Of a DNA stretch of 64,000 bases, positions 46,055 to 53,407 are shown piece after piece. This DNA is from a virus. The stretch's first letter is position 1, and each line of letters starts with the position of its first letter. The notes under the pieces are model-generated. The model saw only the letters and a program-made list of their open reading frames with translations. It searched no databases and was not told the origin of the DNA. The stretch lies in the IMG/VR virus record IMGVR_UViG_3300037189_024986, positions 18,248-82,247 of that record; one strand, 5' to 3'. Made by a program: the position numbers and the translations under genes.

Positions 46055-47149
46055 TTATGATACCGAGGCAATAACATTTTCAACAAACTTTTCTTTAGAG
46101 AATGTGGTTTGAAGGGTTTTACCTGCTTCGTTTTGCCTATTAGATAAAACTTTTCTACAGGCTAATTCACAGGCAGAGATAAAATCTGCTTCATTAAAGT
46201 CATAAATATTACCTTGATTGAAAGGCTGGCCCTTTTGAAAAAACATTCCATCATACGCTGGAATTTTTTCAGAAGGATTTACCCAAGTTACCATTTCGTC
46301 CGTTGCCCAGTCTTTATAGGTATGAGCATTAAGCAATACAGCGTGTTTACCTATTGCAACACTTTGGAATTCTGGAAGCGCCCATCCTTCTCCACCAGAA
46401 AGACCAAGAACAACATCTCCACTATTAAGGAAATCATTGTACATTGAATTTTCATTCATTGATGGATAGAAACTGACATTGAAAGGTTTTTCTCCGCCAA
46501 GGATTCCACCAATAATCTGCTGATTCTGTTGCTCAGATAAAAATCCATTATAAATTGCGCACTGAAGTGAATAATTAGGTTTGTTTCCAAATTTTTTTAT
46601 CCAAGACTGAATAACCTTGGCATGATTTTTCCTTTTCTCAAATTTACCGCAAAGATTAAAAACAACTCTTTCATCATTAAAGAACTTCTTTTTGACGGAA
46701 AAAAAGTTAAAAGAATCAAAAGCTAAAGGCAAATATCCTGTTTCTACTCCAGCATTTTTAAATGCTTCGCAGCTATATTTTGAAGAAAAATACGTTTTAT
46801 TATTTTTTGCAATATTGACTTCTACTTTTGTTGGCTCGTCCAATTCATGAAAAGACAACAAGCTCTGGCTTTTTGAAAAAGACTCTAAAGAACCATTTAA
46901 ATGCCAAAGCTTGAAAATTGGGATATCTCTCGTATAATTTTCAAGGCCATTTATGATTTTAGAATTAATCCAGTCGCTAAATTCTTTTGTTACTGATTGA
47001 CTAGATAAATCCACTGGACCAATAGGAAATAAATAAATATCATGCTTTATTCCGGTTGACTTTTCTTGTTCAAAGATTGTGCGGATTAAAAGTGATGATA
47101 CTTGACCAAAACTAACTCTATTGAGTGGTAAATTTAATGCTAATTTCAT
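46055..47149 (-). CDS. GT4-type glycosyltransferase
   Basis: A 364-residue GT-B enzyme. ISFGQVSS-type and SRSV-type N-lobe loops are followed by a C-lobe with RVVFNLCGKFEKRKNHAKVIQSW, SYNG-type turns and GDVVLGLSGGEGWALPEFQSVAIGKHAVLLN, in which GEGWALPEFQ is the E-x7-E donor motif. DEMVTWVNPSEKIPAYDG follows as the terminal element. First gene of the island on its strand; a strong terminator just downstream of the next upstream gene isolates it. Confidence 0.82.
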   Translation of the reverse strand: MKLALNLPLNRVSFGQVSSLLIRTIFEQEKSTGIKHDIYLFPIGPVDLSSQSVTKEFSDWINSKIINGLENYTRDIPIFKLWHLNGSLESFSKSQSLLSFHELDEPTKVEVNIAKNNKTYFSSKYSCEAFKNAGVETGYLPLAFDSFNFFSVKKKFFNDERVVFNLCGKFEKRKNHAKVIQSWIKKFGNKPNYSLQCAIYNGFLSEQQNQQIIGGILGGEKPFNVSFYPSMNENSMYNDFLNSGDVVLGLSGGEGWALPEFQSVAIGKHAVLLNAHTYKDWATDEMVTWVNPSEKIPAYDGMFFQKGQPFNQGNIYDFNEADFISACELACRKVLSNRQNEAGKTLQTTFSKEKFVENVIASVS

Positions 47150-47156
47150 ATTTAAA

Positions 47157-47189
47157 TTAAAAAAAAGGAGGAGCGGTTGCTCCTCCTTT
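47157..47189 (-). terminator. intrinsic terminator after the DUF736-like gene
   Basis: A perfect 11-bp stem AAAGGAGGAGC/GCTCCTCCTTT with GGTT loop (47164-47189) is followed on the minus strand by a run of eight T. It ends transcription of the gene at 47200-47505 ahead of the glycan island, so the island needs its own promoter or read-through. Confidence 0.85.
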
Positions 47190-47199
47190 ATTGGACAGC

Positions 47200-47505
47200 T
47201 TAGATAAGCTCTTCTGCTTCTTCCTGCTGAACTGGAGCGGCGACAGTCTTTACAACCTTTTTAATTGGTGCTTGCGCTGCCACAGGGGCGGCACTGGCTC
47301 TAGGCTTAGACAAATACATTCTCAAATCAGGATGATTGTCTGCCTTCTTAAATTTATTAGAGAAGATGACGACCTGAATGTCTTCATTGCCTTCTGGGAG
47401 AGCGGAACGCTTAATTGTGCCAGACAAGAACTTCTGTCCCTTGCCTTCCTTCTTCCACAATGCGCCAAGCTCAATTTGCTCCGACTTAGTATTAGTTTGT
47501 TCCAT
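47200..47505 (-). CDS. DUF736-like small phage protein
   Basis: A 101-residue protein. ALWKKEGKGQKFLSGTIK, then QVVIFSNKFKKADNHPDLRMYLSKP, matches the beta-sheet pattern of DUF736-like proteins (a G-x-L/W start and a final PDxRxY). The tail is Ala, Pro and Val rich and ends acidic, a likely disordered tip of the type seen on ssDNA-binding proteins. It has its own promoter, a hairpin leader and a strong terminator, so it is probably highly expressed as a single gene. Confidence 0.65.
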   Translation of the reverse strand: MEQTNTKSEQIELGALWKKEGKGQKFLSGTIKRSALPEGNEDIQVVIFSNKFKKADNHPDLRMYLSKPRASAAPVAAQAPIKKVVKTVAAPVQQEEAEELI

Positions 47506-47529
47506 ATGTTTAGTTAGTTTTATAGTTAA

Positions 47530-47585
47530 AGCTTATTTTTATAAGCTAGTAAAATTATTGTATTTAATATTTCTGATAAAGTCAA
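47530..47585 (-). promoter_or_regulatory. promoter and hairpin leader of the DUF736-like gene
   Basis: TTGACT (47585-47580) and TACAAT (47562-47557) are spaced by 17 bases, a good sigma70-type promoter. The expected leader of about 45 bases contains a perfect 7-bp hairpin AGCTTAT/ATAAGCT with TTTT or AAAA loop (47530-47547), which may stabilise the message. Confidence 0.6.
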
Positions 47586-47593
47586 ATTATTTT

Positions 47594-48223
47594 TTAAACT
47601 AAATCGCAAATATTGTTTGAATCTTTCATTTTGTTTTTAATTAAAATTAAACCTTTTTTATGCAAGCACATGACTGTTTGTGGCGATGCTTTTACTTTTC
47701 TTGCAATTTTATTCCAAATCATCTTTTTTCCTGCAAAATATCTATATTCGAATATATCTTTGATTCTTGGGTCTTTCATTTGGCCTAGTATATCGAATAT
47801 ATAATCTTTGCTTTCTTCCAAAGAGTTTTGTGATTCAAAATAATTATTAAAAATTTGCTGCTCTTCTATTTTTTTCTGAACATCTTCGTCGCAAGAAGGC
47901 ATGATAAATCTTCTTGAATTTATCGAATTAAGGCAAAGATATCTTGCGTAATTACCTATCCACGAAGATAATTTTGTTTTCTTTTTTGGATTAAAAGTCT
48001 TAATACAATGAAAGATAATCATATCTTTTTCATTAAAAATATCCTGTAAGTGGAATCCGCAATTACTTATTGAAGAAGAATATTTTTGACACATTTTATA
48101 AAAAACGTTCTCATATCTTCTACAAACCTCTAAAAAACATTCGCTACAGGCTTTATTTTTAACTTGCCTAATCAAATAAAGGTCAGATTTGTTTTCTAAT
48201 GAATTGTTCAACAGTTTTGACAT
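47594..48223 (-). CDS. phage RNA polymerase sigma factor
   Basis: A 209-residue protein with sigma-70 region 2: a helix with YSSSISNCGFHLQDIFNEKDMIIFHCI, then FNPKKKTKLSSWIGNYARYLCLNSI, the segment that melts and reads the -10 box. The C-terminal half has MIWNKIARKVKASPQTVMCLHKKGLILI, a helix-turn-helix like sigma region 4. Size and pattern resemble late sigma factors of T4-like phages. It overlaps the dNMP kinase gene by 41 bases. It could read the recurring STRTAAK motif described in the findings. Confidence 0.8.
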   Translation of the reverse strand: MSKLLNNSLENKSDLYLIRQVKNKACSECFLEVCRRYENVFYKMCQKYSSSISNCGFHLQDIFNEKDMIIFHCIKTFNPKKKTKLSSWIGNYARYLCLNSINSRRFIMPSCDEDVQKKIEEQQIFNNYFESQNSLEESKDYIFDILGQMKDPRIKDIFEYRYFAGKKMIWNKIARKVKASPQTVMCLHKKGLILIKNKMKDSNNICDLV

Positions 48224-48770
48224 ATTTATTTAATCCTGAGCTTTTTAACGAAAAGTTCGGCTGCTTTTGCCATTCTATAAGAAGGTCAGAGTTTTCTTTT
48301 AAAAATGGGTCATTTTTCTTTTCATCATTGTTGGCTGGAGCAACAGTTTTTCCATCATCAATCATTGAAATATGAATCAATTTTCCTCCAAGGGTATTTC
48401 TTACCCAGTACACTTCATCTTTTTCATACTCGCAATACCTGATATCAGTTATTACTGCAATATTTTTATTTGATTCTCTAACATAGTCTTGTATATGACT
48501 AGTTACAAGACTTGTCCAATGCGTTCCATCCGACTGCTTTCTTCTAATCTTTCCATGTTCAACAAGAATTGGTCGAACCAAATCTTTTTCTTCTCTCGAA
48601 CAATTGAATATATCTATATTATATAATTCTTTAATAAATGAAAATAACTCAGTTTTTAATGCATCCGCCAATGCGAAACGCTTAACATTTGGGTTGTTAA
48701 AATTTAGCAGAGAAAACATGGTGTCTTTGCCAGAACCTGCAACACCGCATAATCCAATAATTTGATTCAT
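48183..48770 (-). CDS. deoxynucleoside monophosphate kinase-like P-loop protein
   Basis: A 195-residue kinase. IIGLCGVAGSGKDTMFSLL is the P-loop, VKRFALADALKTELFSF the substrate helix, and AVITDIRYCEYEKDEVYWVR contains the D-x-R-x-x-x-E block of phage dNMP kinases (T4 gp1 type). The product would feed nucleotides to DNA synthesis with the class II ribonucleotide reductase. A promoter with TTGAAC and TAGTCT lies just upstream. Confidence 0.82.
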   Translation of the reverse strand: MNQIIGLCGVAGSGKDTMFSLLNFNNPNVKRFALADALKTELFSFIKELYNIDIFNCSREEKDLVRPILVEHGKIRRKQSDGTHWTSLVTSHIQDYVRESNKNIAVITDIRYCEYEKDEVYWVRNTLGGKLIHISMIDDGKTVAPANNDEKKNDPFLKENSDLLIEWQKQPNFSLKSSGLNKYVKTVEQFIRKQI

Positions 48771-48781
48771 ATCTACTACTT

Positions 48782-48809
48782 AGACTAGCAAATGTCTAAA
48801 ATTGTTCAA
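48782..48809 (-). promoter_or_regulatory. promoter of the dNMP kinase and sigma genes
   Basis: TTGAAC (48809-48804) and TAGTCT (48787-48782) are 16 bases apart on the minus strand, with 11 bases to the ATG at 48770. The same TAGTCT box precedes the annealing-protein gene at 9.8 kb. Confidence 0.5.
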
Positions 48810-48829
48810 GCTTTATAAAACGTGGGTAG

Positions 48830-48898
48830 AATTGCTTCGCAATTAAATCCTGCGGATTTATGTGATGGAAGTAATTATATTTCGTTAATATTAACGAA
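48830..48898. repeat. cluster of three inverted repeats
   Basis: Three perfect inverted repeats lie side by side in a gene-free region: AATTGC-TTC-GCAATT (48830-48844), TAAATCC-TGC-GGATTTA (48844-48860) and an 18-base palindrome TTCGTTAATATTAACGAA (48881-48898). They sit between the kinase promoter and the terminator of a minus-strand RNA. They may be operators, RNA hairpins or part of a replication origin. Confidence 0.6.
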
Positions 48899-48928
48899 CG
48901 CGTAAGCCTGTTATAATTTCTTTAAGCA

Positions 48929-48983
48929 AAAATAGAAAAAATACCCCCAAAATAATAATATTTTTATTATTACTTGGGAGTAT
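48929..48983 (-). terminator. terminator of the minus-strand structured RNA
   Basis: ATACCCCCAA (48941-48950) pairs with TTGGGAGTAT (48974-48983) with one mismatch, and the A/T-rich inside (AATAATAATA against TATTATTA) lengthens the stem to about 20 bp. On the minus strand it is followed by TTTTTTCTATTTTT, so it should end transcription from the promoter at 49.3 kb. Confidence 0.7.
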
Positions 48984-49308
48984 CCTGAAATAATTTCTTC
49001 GAAGGGCATTATTATTTAATCGTCCTAGCCAACGGACAGAAATTCAGAAGTGATTTTCACACTAGACAGCTACCATATAGGTGATGAGAGAGATTCTAAA
49101 ACTCATTTACGCTGCCAATACCTCGTTTCCGAAATGTCGGGTAAACTCCACAATTTACTTGCAGACTCTTTTTTTATCCCATCTGATAATGGGGGCCTTT
49201 CTCCTTTGGGCATGGTATTAAAGACAGTTTACCAATCTACTTTGCTTCGATTGCCGCAGGAAAACCTCACGATTGTCGTATGGCTTAAAAGATTCACTCT
49301 TTTTGTAT
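48935..49308 (-). ncRNA. candidate structured non-coding RNA, about 375 nt
   Basis: A minus-strand transcript is bounded by a consensus promoter (49315-49344) and a strong terminator. No good reading frame or ribosome site lies on that strand; a 99-codon plus-strand frame opposes it and looks spurious. The RNA has an 8-bp helix GGUAAACU (49233-49226)/AGUUUACC (49147-49140) and a 6-bp helix AAUACC (49219-49214)/GGUAUU (49122-49117) whose order is a, b, a', b', that is a pseudoknot. Local hairpins include CCGA-CAUU-UCGG, AUGAG/CUCAU and GUCC/GGAC. It does not show the signature motifs I know for RNase P, tmRNA, 6S, SRP, cobalamin riboswitches or group I/II introns. Confidence 0.6.
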
Positions 49309-49314
49309 TTACTT

Positions 49315-49344
49315 ATACTAAGCATTTATTTACAAAAATGTCAA
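49315..49344 (-). promoter_or_regulatory. consensus promoter of the structured RNA
   Basis: TTGACA (49344-49339) and TAGTAT (49320-49315) are 18 bases apart on the minus strand. No start codon follows with a useful frame, so it most likely drives the structured RNA. Confidence 0.65.
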
Positions 49345-49370
49345 CATAAAATCTATAATAAGATTGAGTT

Positions 49371-49724
49371 ATGAATAATATTTTATTTATCTTTTGGAAT
49401 ATTTTAATTTTATATATTTTATTAGAGACAGATGCGGTATATAAATGGGCAAAGCTTTTTAAGTTAAAATGCCTTAAGTACCAAGAATTTGAAGAAAAAC
49501 AGGCAATATTTCAGCGTTATCAATATTTTTTATCAAGCAAATATCCAAATTTTATTGTTTCTTTAATAACTTGTCAAGAATGTTTAACCATTTGGTTAAA
49601 TATAATTCAATTTGTATTTTTTTCTGATATATTGGGGGGTTGGATATTTTTTGGATTAAACTGTATAGTAACTTTATATGGAATATCTGCTTTCAAATAT
49701 CTTTTAAAAAAAACATATGAGTAA
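49371..49724 (+). CDS. small membrane protein with CxxC-type turn
   Basis: A 117-residue protein with hydrophobic segments at about 3-20 and 80-105 and a shorter one near 60-75. SLITCQECLTIWLN in the middle resembles the LxTCxxCxxxW motif of small phage and bacterial DUF1360-like membrane proteins. CTATAATAA is 11-18 bases before the ATG and no Shine-Dalgarno is visible. It overlaps the next gene by eight bases. Confidence 0.6.
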   Translation: MNNILFIFWNILILYILLETDAVYKWAKLFKLKCLKYQEFEEKQAIFQRYQYFLSSKYPNFIVSLITCQECLTIWLNIIQFVFFSDILGGWIFFGLNCIVTLYGISAFKYLLKKTYE

Positions 49725-50232
49725 CATTGTTTACGAAAGGATAGCTAGGGAGAAGACTCAAAAAATAAACTTTGTACGCAAAAAAGAACAACCAAAAGAA
49801 ATCGACGAAATGAATCAACAGCAAGAAAAAGATTCATCTCCACCAATTAGTCCAGAAATATTAAAACAAGAGCTTTTAAAAAAAATAAATCCAAAGCCTA
49901 AAATAACCATGAACGAACAATCGACGCAAACAGAAGAACCAGTAATTGAATTAATTCATTTTTCGGCACTAATAGAATTTGTTAGCTGGTACGAACAAAA
50001 TTCAGATAAATTTTCAGAGGGCCAGAACAAAGCTCTAAAAACTTTAACAGAAGCAAGAGACATGACTCTTGGTGGATGCAACTGCGACAGAGAAAAAAGA
50101 AAATATATCGCAGAAGATTATTTTAAGAAATTTTGGGTCACAAATCAATCAACGGACCTTCTTCCTACACTATTAAAAATAGTAAAATCAAAAAAAATCA
50201 TTTTCGGAGATTTTTTAAGTTATCCATCTTAA
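49717..50232 (+). CDS. hypothetical protein, 171 aa
   Basis: No family is recognised. The first 80 residues are polar and probably disordered (many Lys, Glu, Gln and Pro). The C-terminal half has helices and a Cys pair (GGCNCDREKRKYIAEDYF) that resembles small phage proteins in which CxC precedes a basic helix. It lies between a membrane protein and nrdJ. Confidence 0.5.
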   Translation: MSNIVYERIAREKTQKINFVRKKEQPKEIDEMNQQQEKDSSPPISPEILKQELLKKINPKPKITMNEQSTQTEEPVIELIHFSALIEFVSWYEQNSDKFSEGQNKALKTLTEARDMTLGGCNCDREKRKYIAEDYFKKFWVTNQSTDLLPTLLKIVKSKKIIFGDFLSYPS

Positions 50233-50265
50233 AATATTGTATCTATCTTTGCATCAAAAAAAGTC

Positions 50266-50294
50266 TTGCGCTATTATCAAAAGTAGCGTAAGAT
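50266..50294 (+). promoter_or_regulatory. promoter of the ribonucleotide reductase gene
   Basis: TTGCGC (50266-50271) and TAAGAT (50289-50294) are 17 bases apart, ending 18 bases before the ATG. CGCTA and TAGCG within the box region form a small inverted repeat that could be an operator. Confidence 0.5.
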
Positions 50295-50312
50295 AAGAAT
50301 ACATTTTATTTT

Positions 50313-52283
50313 ATGGACAAAAACAACTTTAATGGTCTTGAGGAAATGGCGAATTTTACATTCACTACTAAATACGCCAAGTATGATGAAAAAAAGAAAC
50401 GCAGAGAAACTTGGGACGAAACTGTTTCTCGCGTTGAAAAGATGCATTTAAAGAAATTCAATTATCTTTCGGAAAAAGATAAGGCTCAAATTTCTCAAGC
50501 TTTTGACTTTGTAAGAGAGAAAAAGATTACCCCTTCGATGCGCTCAATGCAATTTGGCGGTAAAGCCGTTGAGGCTCATAATGGTAGAATTTTCAATTGC
50601 GCTGTGCGCCATATTGATTCTCTTCGTTCTTTTGCGGAATCTTTTTATACTTTGCTGTGTGGCACTGGCGTCGGTTTTGGCATCACTAATTTCTTTCTGA
50701 ATCGCTTACCTGACTTAGTAAATTCAGGCGATAAAACTGGCACTGTCGTAACATATGTCGTTCAAGACAGCATTGAAGGATGGGGCGATTCAATTGAAGC
50801 ATTGATGAATTGTTATTTCAAAAATACTCCTTACTCTGGTCGTAAGATTGTATTTGATTACAGCCGCATTCGCCCAAAGGGAGCAAAATTAAAGACTGGT
50901 GGCGGCAAAGCTCCAGGATATAAAGGGCTAAAAAATTGCCATAAGAAAGTCAAAGCAATGCTTGATAAGATTATTGAAGATAATGGTCAGAAAAGACTCA
51001 AGACAATTGACGCTTATGATATTTTGATGCACTGTGCTGATGCAGTTCTTAGCGGTGGAATTCGTCGCTCTGCTTGTAGCGTCATTTTTGAAGCCTCTGA
51101 TGAGGACATGATGAACGCAAAAACTGGAAAGTGGTTTGAAGAAAATGCGCAGAGAGCAAGAAGCAATAATTCTGCAATCATTATCCGTGAGAAAACTTCT
51201 TATAAAGAGTTTTGTAATCTTATCGAAAAAACCAAGCAATTTGGAGAACCAGGATTTTTATATGTTGTAGATGAAAAGCAACTTTTGAATCCCTGTTTTG
51301 AAATTTCATTTATTCCAATGACTGCTGATGGGCGATGTGGTTTTCAATTTTGTAACTTGACATCTGTCAACGGGGCAAAAACTACAACTCTTCAAGAGTT
51401 TAAGGATGCAACTTGGGCAGCATCTCTTATTGGAACATTACAGGCTGGATATACAACATTCCCATATCTGGGGCACACCTCAGAAGAGTTGACTAGAGAA
51501 GAATCCTTGCTTGGCGTCTCAATAACAGGAATGATGGATAACCCAGATGTCTTGTTTAACGCCAAGAATCAAAAAGAAGCCGCAAAAGTTGCCGTCGAAA
51601 CTAACAAAGAATGGGCGAAAAAGATTGGCATTAATCAAGCTGCACGTGTGACCTGCATCAAGCCAGAAGGAACAAATTCCATTGTTTTGTCTGCTGCTTC
51701 TGGTATTCATCCACATCATGCTAGAAAGTATTTTCGCCGCATTCAGGTTAATAAAGAAGATAATGTCTATAATTTCTTTAAAATGTTTAATGACCACGCT
51801 TGTGAAGAAAGCGTCTGGAGCGCAAATAAGACTGATGATGTTATAACCTTTCCAATCGTCATCTCTGATAAAGCCAAAATCAAGAGCGATTTGAATGCAA
51901 TTGAGCATTTAAAATTAATTAAATTAACCCAAGAAAATTGGGTTAATACAGGAACAACAGAGGTAAATAAAAAGCCTCTCAACCATAGTGTTAGCTGCAC
52001 CGTAATGGTTAAAGATGACGAATGGGAAGAGGTAACAAAGTTCTTGTTTGAAAATCAAAAGGACTTTACTGCCGTTTCTCTTCTCCCATATTCTGGCGAC
52101 AAGATTTATAAACAAGCTCCTATGGAAGCAGTAATTACTCCAGAAGATGAAGCCAAGTTTGATGCCTTATTGAAAAATTGGAACAAGGTTGATTATAAAA
52201 AGCTTGAGGAAGACGAAGACACAACCAATCATGGAGCAGAAGCAGCGTGCGCTAGTGGAGCGTGTGAAGTAACTAAAATATAA
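50313..52283 (+). CDS. nrdJ: class II (B12-dependent) ribonucleotide reductase
   Basis: A 656-residue monomeric-type enzyme that reduces ribonucleotides with adenosylcobalamin. The catalytic set is complete: C96 (FNCAV), N-P-C328-F-E330, C347 in FQFCNL, and a C-terminal redox pair C646 and C651, spaced as in the Lactobacillus triphosphate reductase. RRSAC and KPEGTNS are further family blocks. It needs cobalamin from the host or environment and works without oxygen. Upstream is a TTGCGC/TAAGAT promoter; downstream are a micro-ORF and the tmRNA. Confidence 0.93.
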   Translation: MDKNNFNGLEEMANFTFTTKYAKYDEKKKRRETWDETVSRVEKMHLKKFNYLSEKDKAQISQAFDFVREKKITPSMRSMQFGGKAVEAHNGRIFNCAVRHIDSLRSFAESFYTLLCGTGVGFGITNFFLNRLPDLVNSGDKTGTVVTYVVQDSIEGWGDSIEALMNCYFKNTPYSGRKIVFDYSRIRPKGAKLKTGGGKAPGYKGLKNCHKKVKAMLDKIIEDNGQKRLKTIDAYDILMHCADAVLSGGIRRSACSVIFEASDEDMMNAKTGKWFEENAQRARSNNSAIIIREKTSYKEFCNLIEKTKQFGEPGFLYVVDEKQLLNPCFEISFIPMTADGRCGFQFCNLTSVNGAKTTTLQEFKDATWAASLIGTLQAGYTTFPYLGHTSEELTREESLLGVSITGMMDNPDVLFNAKNQKEAAKVAVETNKEWAKKIGINQAARVTCIKPEGTNSIVLSAASGIHPHHARKYFRRIQVNKEDNVYNFFKMFNDHACEESVWSANKTDDVITFPIVISDKAKIKSDLNAIEHLKLIKLTQENWVNTGTTEVNKKPLNHSVSCTVMVKDDEWEEVTKFLFENQKDFTAVSLLPYSGDKIYKQAPMEAVITPEDEAKFDALLKNWNKVDYKKLEEDEDTTNHGAEAACASGACEVTKI

Positions 52284-52284
52284 T

Positions 52285-52389
52285 ATGTATATTCAATTAG
52301 AATTTCCATTTGTAGATCAATTCTATATAAAAAAAGAAACAACATCTTATCATTATGAATATGGTGTAACTATTGTTACTATTAAATAA
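52285..52389 (+). CDS. micro-ORF, 34 aa
   Basis: A 34-codon frame begins two bases after the nrdJ stop and ends six bases before the tmRNA. The peptide is aromatic and beta-like (QLEFPFVDQFYIKK). No ribosome site is obvious, so translation would depend on coupling with nrdJ. It may also be only spacer. Confidence 0.35.
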   Translation: MYIQLEFPFVDQFYIKKETTSYHYEYGVTIVTIK

Positions 52390-52394
52390 TTTTT

Positions 52395-52769
52395 GGGGAC
52401 GTACTGGTTTCGATTTGCGAAAAACGACCTTAATTGCACACAGAGGATGATGGTTGGCCTCTTAAAATATCTATCAAAAACTCAACTGCTAACGCATTGA
52501 AATCGCTCGCTTTTGTGCCTGTTGTGGGCAGAGAAGTGGCTGCCGTAGCCTAATTGTTGGCTACCCGTTTGTCTCTTGATTCTCGCTATAGAGAACAAAC
52601 GATATTGGCGAGAAAAAACGCAGGGGCTAATGTGCGTAATCAGGAGCTAAAAACTCAAAAGGAATGGAAAGTCAGTTCCAGTCTTTTGTTTTATCAAGTC
52701 TGACTAAGTGTGTAGAAATTTTGGGAGTTCGTTGCAAAGACGCGGGTTCAACTCCCGCCGTCTCCACCA
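52395..52769 (+). ncRNA. ssrA: tmRNA
   Basis: A 375-nt tmRNA with encoded CCA. GGGGACG at the 5' end pairs with CGTCTCC before the discriminator A, forming a tRNA-like acceptor, and GCGGGTTCAACTCCCGC is a canonical T-arm. The resume codon appears to be GCT at 52488; the tag then runs 21 codons to TAA at 52551, beginning ANALKSLA and ending REVAAVA. It rescues stalled ribosomes and adds the tag for proteolysis. The tag is long and hydrophobic with an AVA end rather than the frequent LAA. Phage-borne tmRNAs are uncommon. Confidence 0.93.
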
Positions 52770-52816
52770 ATTTATTTATTTGAATAATTTCTCGTATAAC
52801 CTTGTCTAATATAGAG

Positions 52817-53107
52817 ATGAATACTCCACCAGAAGATTTAAAGTCTCAAATGCTCACAGAAGCCATGCTTATCCTAAATTCTGTAGCCTTTCTTGAAAAA
52901 CAAGTCTATAATAAGATAGCTGAAATCGAAGAAGCCACAAACAACAACTTATACGAAGATGTTGAAAGATTAGAGATGGAAACAAAAGCCCTTCTTCGAA
53001 AAATCCAGTTGGAAAATTCCAACATGGACAGCTTTACAAAAAAGTATCAAGAAAGGGTCAATAATGAAAAAAAAGCAATTTTATCTAGTATTAAACAAAA
53101 AAAATAA
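52817..53107 (+). CDS. helical protein of unknown function, 96 aa
   Basis: A Glu/Lys-rich helical protein; residues about 15-85 look like one or two coiled-coil helices. The ATG at 52817 is preferred over a TTG at 52802 because TAATATAGAG precedes it directly. No family is recognised. It begins a short run of small, overlapping genes after the tmRNA. Confidence 0.5.
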   Translation: MNTPPEDLKSQMLTEAMLILNSVAFLEKQVYNKIAEIEEATNNNLYEDVERLEMETKALLRKIQLENSNMDSFTKKYQERVNNEKKAILSSIKQKK

Positions 53108-53216
53108 ATATACATACGGCGCATTTCCAAGAACAAAAAAAGGAAAAGAAGAAGCTCTGGCGTATAAGGAAACACTTAAAAAAACTAATAAAAAATTAGA
53201 ATTTGTAATAAAGTGA
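53064..53216 (+). CDS. small basic protein, 50 aa
   Basis: A 50-codon frame overlapping the end of the previous gene; AAAGGG lies a few bases before its ATG. It is Lys rich (about one third) with YLVLNKKNKYTYGAF then TKKGKEEALAYKETL, a strand plus helix. The overlap and ribosome site support it as real. Function unknown. Confidence 0.5.
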   Translation: MKKKQFYLVLNKKNKYTYGAFPRTKKGKEEALAYKETLKKTNKKLEFVIK

Positions 53217-53218
53217 TT

Positions 53219-53407
53219 ATGGACAACGGAACAGATAAAAAAGAAAAAGCCCTAGAATTAATAGATCAATTAATCTCTCTTGAGAAACAAGTTGACCTTG
53301 AATACAAGAAACTTCTCTATGCCCAAAAGGGAGAAATGGTTGGCGCAGGAGATAATATAGTAGTCTTTCATTTAAAAATATTAAAAGATTTAGTCAAAGA
53401 ACTATGA
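53219..53407 (+). CDS. small helical protein, 62 aa
   Basis: A Lys/Glu-rich helical protein with no recognised family. A GTG six bases upstream overlaps the previous stop and could be the start. Its stop overlaps the next gene's ATG by four bases (ATGA), so coupled translation is likely. Confidence 0.45.
   Translation: MDNGTDKKEKALELIDQLISLEKQVDLEYKKLLYAQKGEMVGAGDNIVVFHLKILKDLVKEL

Noticed and set aside
48935-49308. RNase P RNA or a group I intron
   Set aside because: The conserved P4 strands of RNase P and the core P/Q/R/S pairs of group I introns are not found on either strand; a GGTAAACTCCAC match to RNase P on the plus strand stands alone.
49050-49349. A 99-codon plus-strand frame in the 48.8-49.4 kb gap
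   Set aside because: It has no ribosome site or domain, lies opposite a region with a minus-strand promoter and terminator, and its composition is unlike the neighbouring genes.
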